From NCBI RefSeq assembly GCF_031583065.1, contig NZ_CP134053.1, positions 1-64,000 of the forward strand: DNA of 64,000 nucleotides, in the 5' to 3' direction. The DNA is from Streptomyces sp. CGMCC 4.7035 (lineage in GTDB: Bacteria > Actinomycetota > Actinomycetes > Streptomycetales > Streptomycetaceae). The position numbers and the translations under genes are program-made. Positions 54,677 to 63,137 of this stretch are shown piece by piece; positions within the stretch are counted from its first letter, which is position 1, and every line of letters starts with the position of its first letter. The notes under the pieces are model-generated. The model ran no database searches. It saw nothing but the letters and a program-made list of their open reading frames with translations, and was not told the origin of the DNA.

Positions 54677-55816
54677 ATGACCGCGTATGTGCCCCTCGGC
54701 GACTCCGACGCCGACGTGTACGACGCCGTCGTGCTCGCCGGCGGTGCCGCCCGGCGGCTCGGCGGGGTCGACAAGCCCGGCGTGCACGTCGGCGGGCGGG
54801 CGCTGCTCGACCGCGTGCTGGCGGCCTGCGGCGGTGCGGCCACGACGGTGGTCGTCGCCGACCCCAGGCCGACCGTGCGCCCGGTGGCCTGGGCCCGCGA
54901 GGAGCCGCCGGGCGCCGGACCGGTCGCCGCGCTGGACGCGGGCCTCCAACGGACCTCGGCGGCATATGTCGTCGTGCTCTCCGCCGACCTGCCGTTCCTG
55001 GAGGAGGGGACGGTTCGACGGCTGCTGGGCACCCTTCGGTCGAGCGGTGCCGAAGGGGTACTGCTCACCGACCCCGAGGGCCGTGACCAGCCCCTCGTCG
55101 CGGCGTACCGCAGCACGGCGCTGCGCCGCGAGCTGGAGCGACTGGCCACCGGGCGCACCGGGCGCACCGGGCGCACCGGGCGCACCGGTCACACCGGTCA
55201 CGGTGGTCACAGCGGTCAGGTCGAACACGCCGGACAGACCGAGCACTCTGGTCCCGTGAGCCGCGCCGAGCACACCGGTCACGCCGATCCCACAGGCCGC
55301 GAAGGGCACGCCGATCCCACAGGCCGCGAAAGTCACGCCGATCCCACAGGCCGCGAAGGTCACGCCGAGCTTGTCGAGCACAGCGGTAGTGCCGGGCAGC
55401 GCCCCGGCCGTGGTCTCACCGATCTTCCGTTGCGGCGCCTGGTCGCGGGCCTCGACCTCACCCGTATCTCCGACCCCGTGGCGTCGTTCGACTGCGACAC
55501 CTGGGACGACATCGCATCCGCCCGGTCACGTATCAGGGAGCATGGGCACGTGTTGGATGAATGGATTTCCGCAGTCAAAGAAGAGCTCGGCATCGACCTC
55601 GACGTCGACACCGGCGTTCTCCTCGACCTCGCCCGTGACGCCGCGCACGGCGTCGCCCGGCCCGCGGCCCCGCTGACGACCTTCCTCGTCGGCTACGCCG
55701 CCGCGCAGGCGAAGGGCGGGCCCGAGGCGGTTGCCGAGGCCGCCCGCAAGGCGGCCGCACTGGCCCTGCGCTGGGCGGACGAGGACGCCGCCGGGGCCAA
55801 GCCGGACGCCGGATGA
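54677..55816 (+). CDS. MobA-like nucleotidyltransferase fused to DUF6457, with in-frame repeats
   Basis: 379 residues from ATG 54677; ATG 54647 is possible. The first 150 residues are a molybdopterin-guanylyltransferase fold: VVLAGGAARRLGGVDKPGV (nucleotide loop), GPVAALDAGL and VVLSADLPFLEEG. Then comes a repeat insert of about 70 residues, the rest of the transferase end (SFDCDTWDDIASAR) and a C-terminal DUF6457 domain (LDEWISAVKEELGIDLDVDT onwards). Lying before moeA, it probably adds a nucleotide to molybdenum cofactor. The insert sits between core elements of the fold, so activity is not assured. Confidence 0.85.
   Translation: MTAYVPLGDSDADVYDAVVLAGGAARRLGGVDKPGVHVGGRALLDRVLAACGGAATTVVVADPRPTVRPVAWAREEPPGAGPVAALDAGLQRTSAAYVVVLSADLPFLEEGTVRRLLGTLRSSGAEGVLLTDPEGRDQPLVAAYRSTALRRELERLATGRTGRTGRTGRTGHTGHGGHSGQVEHAGQTEHSGPVSRAEHTGHADPTGREGHADPTGRESHADPTGREGHAELVEHSGSAGQRPGRGLTDLPLRRLVAGLDLTRISDPVASFDCDTWDDIASARSRIREHGHVLDEWISAVKEELGIDLDVDTGVLLDLARDAAHGVARPAAPLTTFLVGYAAAQAKGGPEAVAEAARKAAALALRWADEDAAGAKPDAG
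55149..55370 (+). repeat. In-frame tandem repeats in the MobA-like gene
   Basis: Two arrays. Four copies of the 9-base unit GGGCGCACC, then drifting GGTCACACC-type units, encode GRT and GHT tripeptides. About three copies of a 27-base unit, CACGCCGATCCCACAGGCCG plus CGAAGGG, encode HADPTGREG. Both arrays are multiples of three. Confidence 0.88.
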
Positions 55817-55877
55817 CGGCCCGGGTGTCCGGGGGCGTCCGGACACCGAGGAACGCGACGTGAAGGAGGCCCTGGCA

Positions 55878-57269
55878 GTGGGGAACGACAGTGGCGGGCG
55901 GGGCCGTCCGCGGGAGGCCCGCCCCTCCCTCCGGTCCGAGGAACAACACGACCTCGACCTCGAAGAGGCCCTCGCTCTCGTGCGGGACCGCGCTGTGGGC
56001 GGCGGCGAACCCTCCTCCACGGCCACGTCCAAGCACCACGCCCGGCACAACGCCACCCCCTGGCCGCAGGCCCGTGCCGTCGCCGAGCGTGCCGCACGGT
56101 CCGTGCCCCGGCGGGAACCCGTCGACGTCCCCCTCGACGGCGCCCTCGGACTGGTCCTCGCCGCGCCGCTCACCGCCCTTACCGACCTGCCCTCCTTCGA
56201 CACCTCGGCCATGGACGGCTGGGCGGTCGCGGGTCCCGGCCCGTGGGCCGTACGGGAGGAAGGGGTCCTCGCCGGGCACGCGGAGCCGACGCCGCTCGAT
56301 GACGGCGAGGCGGTGCGGATCGCCACCGGCGCGCGCATCCCGCCGGACACCACCGCCGTCCTGCGCAGCGAGCACGGTCACACCGACGACAAGGGGCGGC
56401 TGCACGCCGCCCTCCCCCCAACTCTCGGCTCCGCTCGGGCAGGGGGGACCGCAACGGTGGCGCACGGGCAGGACATCCGCCCGCGCGGCCAGGAGTGCCA
56501 CGCCGATGACCAACTGCTTCCCCCCAGCACCCAGGTCACCCCGGCCGTGCTCGGACTGGCCGCTGCCGCCGGGTACGACATCCTCTCGGTGCTGCCGCGG
56601 CCGCGCGTCGAAGTGCTGGTCCTGGGCGACGAATTGCTCACCGAAGGACTGCCGAGGGACGGTCTGATCCGGGACGCGCTCGGCCCGATGCTGCCGCCGT
56701 GGCTGCGCGCGCTCGGTGCGGACGTGGTGGCGGTCCGCAGGCTCGGCGACGACGCCGAGGCCCTGTACCGGGCGGTCACGTCCTCCACGGCCGACCTGAT
56801 CGTCACCACCGGCGGCACGGCCGCGGGCCCCGTCGACCATGTCCACCCCACCCTGCGCCGCGTCGGCGCCGAACTCCTCGTCGATGGTGTGAAGGTGCGC
56901 CCCGGCCACCCCATGCTGCTCGCCCGCACCCGGGAGGACCAGCACCTCGTCGGCCTGCCCGGCAACCCCCTCGCGGCCGTCTCCGGCCTGCTCACGCTTG
57001 CCGAGCCGCTGCTGCGCACCCTCGCGGGCCGCCTGGCCCCGGAGCCGTACACGCTGCCCCTGAAGGACTCCGCCCACGGCCATCCGTACGACACCCGGCT
57101 CATCCCCGTTGCCGTACGTGCTGACCATGCGGTGCCGTTGCACTACAACGGCCCGGCCATGCTGCGCGGCATCGCGGCCGCCGATGCCCTCGCGGTCGTA
57201 CCGCCTGGTGGCGCCCATCCCGGTGAGGAGCTGGAACTCCTGGACCTGCCCTGGGGGCTGGCGGGGTGA
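55878..57269 (+). CDS. moeA: Molybdopterin molybdenumtransferase MoeA
   Basis: 463 residues from GTG 55878, which has AAGGAGG eight bases upstream. MoeA inserts molybdate into adenylated molybdopterin. Motifs are DLPSFDTSAMDGWAVAG, ATGARIPPDTTAVLRSE, LGDELLTEG, then TTGGTAAGPVDH and HLVGLPGNPLAAVSGLLTL. The region between about 178 and 215 is a linker with an odd low-complexity insert (PPTLGSARAGGTATVAHGQD). Together with the MobA-like gene it forms a cofactor pair. Confidence 0.93.
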   Translation: MGNDSGGRGRPREARPSLRSEEQHDLDLEEALALVRDRAVGGGEPSSTATSKHHARHNATPWPQARAVAERAARSVPRREPVDVPLDGALGLVLAAPLTALTDLPSFDTSAMDGWAVAGPGPWAVREEGVLAGHAEPTPLDDGEAVRIATGARIPPDTTAVLRSEHGHTDDKGRLHAALPPTLGSARAGGTATVAHGQDIRPRGQECHADDQLLPPSTQVTPAVLGLAAAAGYDILSVLPRPRVEVLVLGDELLTEGLPRDGLIRDALGPMLPPWLRALGADVVAVRRLGDDAEALYRAVTSSTADLIVTTGGTAAGPVDHVHPTLRRVGAELLVDGVKVRPGHPMLLARTREDQHLVGLPGNPLAAVSGLLTLAEPLLRTLAGRLAPEPYTLPLKDSAHGHPYDTRLIPVAVRADHAVPLHYNGPAMLRGIAAADALAVVPPGGAHPGEELELLDLPWGLAG

Positions 57270-57298
57270 GTTCGGCACGCTGAGCCCGGCCGGGAAGT

Positions 57299-57312
57299 GT
57301 TTCACGTGAAAC
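57299..57312. promoter_or_regulatory. parS: Perfect parS site
   Basis: GTTTCACGTGAAAC, matching the Streptomyces ParB site exactly, within the 16-base palindrome TGTTTCACGTGAAACA. It lies in the 95-base gap between moeA and the quinone oxidoreductase, about 56 kb from oriC. Confidence 0.93.
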
Positions 57313-57364
57313 ATCCGGGGCGACGGGGCCTTGGCGGCTCAGCGTGAGGAGTAGCGTCCCCCTC

Positions 57365-58345
57365 ATGTACGCGATCACGATTCCTGAACCCGGTGGGCCC
57401 GAGGCGCTGGTGTGGACCGAGGTCCCCGATCCCGTACCCGCCGAGGGAGAAGTGCTGGTCGAGGTGGTGGCCAGCGCCGTCAACCGCGCCGATCTCCTTC
57501 AGCGGCAGGGCCTCTACAGCCCGCCGCCGGGAGCGTCCCCCTACCCCGGACTCGAGTGCTCCGGACGGATCGCCGCGCTCGGACCCGGCGTCTCGGGATG
57601 GGCGGTCGGTGACGAGGTGTGCGCGCTGCTGGCGGGCGGCGGATACGCCGAGAAGGTCGCCGTCCCGGCCGGGCAACTGCTGCCCGTGCCCGAGGGGCTC
57701 GACGTGCGCCAGGCGGCGGCGCTGCCCGAGGTGACCTGCACGGTCTGGTCGAACGTGTTCATGATCGCTCATCTGCGCCCGGGTGAGACGCTCCTCGTGC
57801 ACGGCGGCTCCAGCGGTATCGGCACGATGGCGATCCAGCTGGCCAAGGCGGTGGGCGCGAAGGTCGCGGTCACGGCGGGCACCAAAGAGAAGCTGGACCA
57901 CTGTGCCGAACTGGGTGCCGACGTACTGATCAACTACCGCGAGCAGGACTTCGTGGAGGAGATCCAGCAGGCCACGGCCGGGGCGGGCGCGGATGTCATC
58001 CTGGACAACATGGGCGCGAAGTACCTGGACCGCAACGTCCGGGCGCTCGCGGTCAACGGCCGGCTCGCGATCATCGGCCTTCAGGGTGGTGTGCAGGGCG
58101 AGCTGAACATCAACACGCTGCTGCGGAAGCAGGCGGCGATCACGGCGACCTCGCTGCGGGCGCGACCGCTCGGCGAGAAGGCGGCGATCGTCGCGGCGGT
58201 ACGGGAGCACGTCTGGCCGCTGATCTCCGCCGGGCACGTCCGCCCGGTCGTCGACCGCGAACTTCCGATGAGTGACGCGGCCACGGCCCATCGAGTGCTG
58301 GATGAGAGTGGGCACGTCGGGAAGGTGCTGCTGGTTGCGCCGTAA
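57365..58345 (+). CDS. NAD(P)H quinone oxidoreductase, MDR family (PIG3-like)
   Basis: 326 residues from ATG 57365. A zinc-free medium-chain dehydrogenase: NRADLLQRQGLYSPPPGASP is the quinone-oxidoreductase signature, and the Rossmann motif is VHGGSSGIGTMAIQLAKAVG. GANVILDNM-like (ADVILDNMGAKYLDRNVRAL) and IGLQGGVQGELNINTLLRK fit the PIG3 subgroup. It reduces quinones with NADPH. GAGGAGT is the possible ribosome site. A parS site lies just upstream. Confidence 0.92.
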   Translation: MYAITIPEPGGPEALVWTEVPDPVPAEGEVLVEVVASAVNRADLLQRQGLYSPPPGASPYPGLECSGRIAALGPGVSGWAVGDEVCALLAGGGYAEKVAVPAGQLLPVPEGLDVRQAAALPEVTCTVWSNVFMIAHLRPGETLLVHGGSSGIGTMAIQLAKAVGAKVAVTAGTKEKLDHCAELGADVLINYREQDFVEEIQQATAGAGADVILDNMGAKYLDRNVRALAVNGRLAIIGLQGGVQGELNINTLLRKQAAITATSLRARPLGEKAAIVAAVREHVWPLISAGHVRPVVDRELPMSDAATAHRVLDESGHVGKVLLVAP

Positions 58346-58358
58346 GCGGGTGGGTCGG

Positions 58359-59609
58359 TCATTCCCGCCGTAGGCGCAGGGCGAGGAGCGCGAGCCCCAT
58401 ACCGAGACCCATGAGCATCAGGCCGCTGCCGAGAGGCAGGATCTCCAGCGTCGTTTCCGAGGCGGCGGCCTGCTGCGCGGGGGCGGCGGCGCCCCGAGGC
58501 GGGGTGGGGGAGGCTTCAGCGGGGGCGATCGCACCAGCGGACGACTGGGTGCCTGTGCCCGGGTCCCCGGTGCCGGTGGGCTCCGTTGTGTCCGGATCCG
58601 CCGGCCCGGGCGTCCGATACGCCGGTGTCGTCGGGTCCTGGTCCGGGTACGTGGGCTCGTCCTCCTCGTCCTCCTCGTCCTCTGGCTGGGACTCCGGCCG
58701 CCCGGGCCGCATCTTCCCTTCACCGGCCCAACTGCCCGCGCGGGAGGGGTCGGGCAAGGGCCGGGCGGAGGTCAGGGGAGCGGCGGCGTCCCAGGGGGCG
58801 GGAGGACGCGCGTGCTCTGGGGTGGGTGGATGCGCGTGCTCAGGGGTGGGTGGATGCGCGTGCACGTGCCAGCGGGCGAGTGGATGCGCGGAGCCGGAGG
58901 ATGCTTCGGGCTCGGGGACGGGTTCGCGGGTGGGAGAGGCGGACTGCTTGGGCCGCCCGGAACCGGATCCGTCGGTCGGCGTGGCTGACGTCTTGTGCTC
59001 GGGAGTGGGGGAAGGCGCCGAGGATGGCCGCGCGAAGGGTGAGGTGGCGTACGCGAGTCGGGTGAAGTACGTCGGCTGGGCGGCCCGATACGGCACATGG
59101 GTGTCGTACGTGGTCTGAACGGCGTACGGGGCGGGAGGAAGACCCTGTGTGGTCCGTACGGCGTACGAGGCGGGTGGCAGAGCCTGCGTGGTCCGTACGG
59201 CGTACGAGGCGGGTGGCAGAGCCTGCGTGGTCCGACGGGCGTACGGGGCGGGCCCGAGGCCACGGGAGGACCGAGCGGCGTACGTGGTGGGCCGGAGAGC
59301 GTGCGCGTGCTGAGGGGCCTGCGGAGCGGGGCCAAGGCCATGGGCGGTCTGAGCGGTGTACGCGGTGGGCCGGAGGCTGAAGGTGGCCTGGGCGGCGTAC
59401 GTGGTCGGCCGGAGGTTCATGGTCGTCTGAGCGGCGTGCGGGGCGGGGGGCCCAAGGTCGTGGGCGGGCCGTATCCCATGCCCCGGCGGAATGCCGTACG
59501 CGGTGGATATGCAGTACGTGCCGAGGACGGCCGCTGTCATGAGGAAAGGCGGCAGGACGGCCACGCGAAGTATGTGGAGCGTGAGCGGCGTTCGGAGCCA
59601 TGGAGTCAC
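58359..59609 (-). CDS. Proline-rich, repeat-containing protein with sorting-signal-like tail
   Basis: 416 residues from GTG 59609, with GGGAGGGGG upstream. The N-terminus has a hydrophobic segment (TLHILRVAVLPPFLMTAAVL), perhaps a signal peptide or anchor. The middle is extended and Pro/Ala/Thr/Tyr-rich with repeats of the SYAVRTTQALPPA type, then Pro/Glu and acidic stretches (EDEEDEEDE). The C-terminus reads LEILPLGSG followed by a hydrophobic run and RLRRE, the layout of a wall-sorting signal but without a standard LPXTG or LAXTG. No family recognised; probably a surface protein. Confidence 0.65.
   Translation of the reverse strand: MTPWLRTPLTLHILRVAVLPPFLMTAAVLGTYCISTAYGIPPGHGIRPAHDLGPPAPHAAQTTMNLRPTTYAAQATFSLRPTAYTAQTAHGLGPAPQAPQHAHALRPTTYAARSSRGLGPAPYARRTTQALPPASYAVRTTQALPPASYAVRTTQGLPPAPYAVQTTYDTHVPYRAAQPTYFTRLAYATSPFARPSSAPSPTPEHKTSATPTDGSGSGRPKQSASPTREPVPEPEASSGSAHPLARWHVHAHPPTPEHAHPPTPEHARPPAPWDAAAPLTSARPLPDPSRAGSWAGEGKMRPGRPESQPEDEEDEEDEPTYPDQDPTTPAYRTPGPADPDTTEPTGTGDPGTGTQSSAGAIAPAEASPTPPRGAAAPAQQAAASETTLEILPLGSGLMLMGLGMGLALLALRLRRE
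59140..59235 (-). repeat. Near-exact 42-base tandem repeats in the proline-rich gene
   Basis: A unit of 42 bases, starting GTGGTCCGTACGGCGTACGA on the plus strand and ending GGCAGAGCCTGC, occurs twice in near-exact copies (59148-59231), with diverged copies on either side. It encodes the 14-residue SYAVRTTQALPPA units. Confidence 0.85.
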
Positions 59610-59762
59610 GTGGGTGACCCCCTCCCGTGTTCGGGCGGCAAGATCAACGCGATCAGCCTCACACGGACCTCGGCGCCCGGCATCTCGACCGGCGGGCCCG
59701 CGGGGCCGGCGCGCGGTCGTCCCGGCTGGCACTCACCCACCCCACCCGCTACAGATACGGCC

Positions 59763-60329
59763 ATGTCGATACGCCACGGCCTGCTGGCGCTGCTGGAGCG
59801 CGGTCCCCGGGACGGCACCCGGCTGCGCACGGAGCTGGAGGCGCGGACCGGGGCCATGGAGACGCTGGACACCGAGCAGGTCGAGACGGCTTTGGCAGGG
59901 CTGGAGCGGGACGGGCTGGTGGTGCCGGAGGATCGGGACGCCGAGGGGCGTGTGCAGTACGCGCTCACCGGTGCCGGCCGTGCCGAACTGCACGACTGGT
60001 ACGCCCGTCCGGTGGAACGCGCGAGCTCGCCCTGCGACGAGCTCGCGATCAAGCTGGCCATGGCCCTCGGCGCGCCCGGCGTCGACGTACGGGCGGTCGT
60101 CGAGGCACAGCGCCGGCACCTGAGGGAGGCGCTGCGGGAGCACACCCGGCAGCGTTGCGCGGCCCTCGCCGAGCCGCCCGCGCACCGGGACGAGGTCGCC
60201 CGCCTGCTGGGCCTGGAACGGCTGGTGCTGCACACCGAGGCCGAACTCCTCTGGCTCGACCACTGTGAGGCCAGACTGCAGCGCCTTGCCGCGGCGGCGG
60301 CCACGGAACCCCCTTCCGAGTTGGTCTGA
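59763..60329 (+). CDS. PadR-family transcriptional regulator
   Basis: 188 residues from ATG 59763 (MSIRHGLLALLERGPRDGTR). The winged-helix PadR domain includes LRTELEARTG, then TEQVETALAGLERDGLVVPE and YALTGAGRAELHDW; the second half is helical (RRHLREALREHTRQRC) and likely dimerises. Divergent from the proline-rich gene, so it may regulate that gene or itself. The ligand is unknown. Confidence 0.88.
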   Translation: MSIRHGLLALLERGPRDGTRLRTELEARTGAMETLDTEQVETALAGLERDGLVVPEDRDAEGRVQYALTGAGRAELHDWYARPVERASSPCDELAIKLAMALGAPGVDVRAVVEAQRRHLREALREHTRQRCAALAEPPAHRDEVARLLGLERLVLHTEAELLWLDHCEARLQRLAAAAATEPPSELV

Positions 60330-60405
60330 CGGATGCCGGAGGGTGGATCACTCCCCACCGGGGGCACCAAGGTGATGAGGTGTACGGGTGCGAGAGAATG
60401 GCGGC

Positions 60406-60951
60406 ATGGAGATGCCGAGTAACGAACGGTCGTCGGAGAACGCTCAGAGGATCCTGGTCGTGGGCCAGGACGGAATGGCTCTCGGCGGCACCGGAGACGA
60501 GGACTCCCGCGAGGTCCCGGTGACGGAACAGGTGGAGCAGCCCGCGAAGGTCATGCGCATCGGCAGCATGATCAAGCAGTTGCTGGAGGAGGTGCGTGTC
60601 GCTCCCCTGGACGAGGCGAGCCGGCAGCGTCTGAAGGAGATCCATGCCAGCTCGGTGAAGGAGCTGGAGGACGGTCTCGCTCCCGAGCTCGTCGAGGAGC
60701 TTGAGCGGCTCTCCCTGCCGTTCACGGACGAAGCGATTCCGAGCGATGCGGAACTGCGCATCGCGCAGGCCCAGTTGGTGGGCTGGCTGGAGGGCCTCTT
60801 CCACGGGATCCAGACCACGCTGTTCGCCCAGCAGATGGCGGCGCGGGCCCAGCTGGAGCAGATGCGCCGAGCCCTCCCGCCGGGCGTAGGCTCGCCCGAC
60901 GGCGACGAGGACCGCCGCGCGGGCGGCCGCGCGGGCGGCCCGTACCTGTAG
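60406..60951 (+). CDS. bpa: Bacterial proteasome activator Bpa
   Basis: 181 residues from ATG 60406 (MEMPSNERSSENAQRILVVG); GTG 60388 would add six. The DUF2587 helical core is VMRIGSMIKQLLEEVRVAPL, then LKEIHASSVKELEDGLAPEL, LVGWLEGLFHGIQTTLFAQQ and MAARAQLEQMRRALPPG. The C-terminal GGPYL matches the proteasome-docking tail (hydrophobic-Tyr-X). Bpa rings bind the 20S proteasome and let unfolded proteins in without ATP. Confidence 0.94.
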   Translation: MEMPSNERSSENAQRILVVGQDGMALGGTGDEDSREVPVTEQVEQPAKVMRIGSMIKQLLEEVRVAPLDEASRQRLKEIHASSVKELEDGLAPELVEELERLSLPFTDEAIPSDAELRIAQAQLVGWLEGLFHGIQTTLFAQQMAARAQLEQMRRALPPGVGSPDGDEDRRAGGRAGGPYL

Positions 60952-61003
60952 AACCTCAGGTCGCGTCGCGTACAACCCGGGGCACGCCAGTGACCCCGAA
61001 TCG

Positions 61004-61046
61004 CCGCGAGGGGCCCGGTACCACCGAGGTGCCGGGCCCCTCGCGG
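61004..61046. terminator. Bidirectional terminator between bpa and a kinase
   Basis: CCGCGAGGGGCCCGG pairs with CCGGGCCCCTCGCGG (15 bp, perfect), with further partial pairing inside. It lies between convergent stops at 60951 and 61062. Confidence 0.88.
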
Positions 61047-61061
61047 TGCGTCAGGAGCGGC

Positions 61062-62759
61062 TCACGGCGGGTTGCCCGTCGACACGCTGAGCTCGATCGT
61101 CGGCATTTTCTTCGGGTTGACGTCCGTGCCGACGCCCGGGGACTGGCCCACGACGATGCCCTCGCCGAACGTGTTCTCATCCATGGCGTTGATCTTCATC
61201 TTCCAACCCGCCGCCCTGAAGCACGACTTGACGGAGTCGATGTCCTTGTAGATGAAGTTCGGAACTCGGATCTTCTTCGGGTCGTCGTACGACTCGAACG
61301 GCTCCGTGCACTTCGTGGTCTCGATCGTCTTCGTCCTGTCCGGGCCCTTGTAGTCGGTGGAGACGTCGTCGGCTTGACCCAGCAGTTTCAGCGCCGTGAC
61401 CAGGCTGCCCAGCGCGACCAGGGCGACCACGACCGAGATGATGATCAAGCCCCGGTTGCTCTTCCGCGTGCCCGAGCCGCCCATGGCGGGCGCGGGGGGC
61501 CGCGGGGCGAGGTTGTACGGCGGCGGGGTCGGCGCGGGCTGCTGGGGCGCGTACCCGGTGGCCCGCGGTGGCGCGGACTGCTGAGGCGTGTACCCGGTGG
61601 CCTGTGGCGGCGCCTGGTAGCCGCCCTGCTGCGGGTAGCCGTACGCGGGCGCCGGCGCCGGCGGCGGCGTCGGCGGCGGGGCGGGGATCGAGCCGCCGTA
61701 CGGCCCGGGCTGGTACGGCGGCTGCACCGGGCCTGCCGGGGCCGGTGTCGACTGTCCGACCGGCGGGAAGATCGCGGAGCTCACACCGGCGCTGCTGGAC
61801 ATCCGGGCGCCCGGCACGATGCTCGGCGCGGCGGCCGTGAGGGAGGCGGCCACGCGCAGGCACTCGTCGCGCATCGCCTCGGCGCTCGGGAAGCGTTCGT
61901 TCGGGTTCTTCTTCAGCGCGCGGGCGATCAGCGCGTCCACACCGGGCGGCAGCGAGCGGTTGATCGACGACGGAGCCACCGGCTCCTCCTGCACGTGTGC
62001 GTACAGGATCGCAAGCGGCGAGTCCGCGTCGAACGGCAGCCGCCCGGTGACCAGTTGGAACAGCATGGTGCCGACCGAGTAGAGGTCGCTTCGTGCGTCC
62101 ACGCCTCTGCCGAGGGCCTGTTCCGGGGAGAGGTACTGCGGTGTGCCGACCACCATGCCCGTCTGCGTCATGGAGGTGACGCCGGACTGCATGGCGCGGG
62201 CGATGCCGAAGTCCATCACCTTGACGACGTTCCGCTTCGTCACCATCACGTTGCCCGGCTTGATGTCCCGGTGGACCAGGCCTATCTCGTGGCTGATCTC
62301 CAGGGCCGCCAGCACGTCCGCGGTGACCTTCAGCGCCCTGTCGGCCGGCATCGCACCGTACTGCTGGATGTCCGAGTCGAGGACCGAGCCGAGCGGCCGG
62401 CCCTCGACGTACTCCATGACGATGTACGGGGTCGTCGTCTCGCCGCCCGCGGCGGAGCCGCTGTCGAACACCGTGTCCTCGCCGGTGTCGAAGACCGAGA
62501 CGATGTTCGTGTGCGTGAGCTTGGCCACGGCCTGCGCCTCGCGCCGGAACCGCTCACGGAAGGCCTGTTCGCGACCCAGCTCTGTGTGAAGCGTCTTGAT
62601 CGCGACCTGGCGGTCGAGCACCGTGTCGTACGCGAGATGGACCGAGGCCATGCCGCCCTGGCCGAGCAAGTCGCGCAGCTGGTAACGGCCGTCGGCGATC
62701 GATCGCCCCGCATACCGGCCCTGCGCGCCATACCGGCCCTGCGCGCCGTCCTGGCTCAT
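61062..62759 (-). CDS. Ser/Thr protein kinase with one PASTA-like domain
   Basis: 565 residues from ATG 62759, with GGGGGAC upstream. The kinase shows LLGQGGMASVH, AIKTLHTEL, HRDIKPGNVMV and MDFGIARAM, then a Pro/Gly/Tyr-rich linker (about 330-440). A membrane helix (LIIISVVVALVALGSLVTAL) precedes an extracellular PASTA-like domain near the end (KIRVPNFIYKDIDSVKSCFR, then GIVVGQSPGVGTDVNPKKMP). One repeat rather than four distinguishes it from PknB. Divergent from a second kinase gene. Confidence 0.92.
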   Translation of the reverse strand: MSQDGAQGRYGAQGRYAGRSIADGRYQLRDLLGQGGMASVHLAYDTVLDRQVAIKTLHTELGREQAFRERFRREAQAVAKLTHTNIVSVFDTGEDTVFDSGSAAGGETTTPYIVMEYVEGRPLGSVLDSDIQQYGAMPADRALKVTADVLAALEISHEIGLVHRDIKPGNVMVTKRNVVKVMDFGIARAMQSGVTSMTQTGMVVGTPQYLSPEQALGRGVDARSDLYSVGTMLFQLVTGRLPFDADSPLAILYAHVQEEPVAPSSINRSLPPGVDALIARALKKNPNERFPSAEAMRDECLRVAASLTAAAPSIVPGARMSSSAGVSSAIFPPVGQSTPAPAGPVQPPYQPGPYGGSIPAPPPTPPPAPAPAYGYPQQGGYQAPPQATGYTPQQSAPPRATGYAPQQPAPTPPPYNLAPRPPAPAMGGSGTRKSNRGLIIISVVVALVALGSLVTALKLLGQADDVSTDYKGPDRTKTIETTKCTEPFESYDDPKKIRVPNFIYKDIDSVKSCFRAAGWKMKINAMDENTFGEGIVVGQSPGVGTDVNPKKMPTIELSVSTGNPP

Positions 62760-63137
62760 GTTCTGCGTCCCCCATCGGCGCGGCGGCAGCGGCTGGTTGT
62801 GCTTCCGCGGTCCGTGATCGTTGTCCGTTCTCCGGCGTTCGAAGAGCGGTGCTCCGTGATCCACTGGCCTGTCCGCCAAGTCTGCCCCAGGGCAGAGACA
62901 CGTCAAAGCTCGGTGCCCGTTCCGTGACCGTACGCGAAAGAAGCGTCGCGTAAGCGTTACAGCGGGCGTACAGCCCGTGCACGGAATGTGCACGTGGGGT
63001 CCTGCGGAGGGTTTGCCGGCGGGTCCGTCTCGATTCGATCTCGGACCGGCGCCTTGCGCGGAGCCTGTAGCGTGGCCCGTCGGAGACCGTAACAACCACC
63101 GCGCAGACACCGCGGGCAGAAACGACGGCGAGGACTG
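62760..63137. other. Divergent promoter region between two kinase genes
   Basis: A 378-bp non-coding gap. It contains TTGTGC and ATCCACTG-like segments but no operator I can name. Both kinase genes are likely transcribed from here. Confidence 0.5.
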
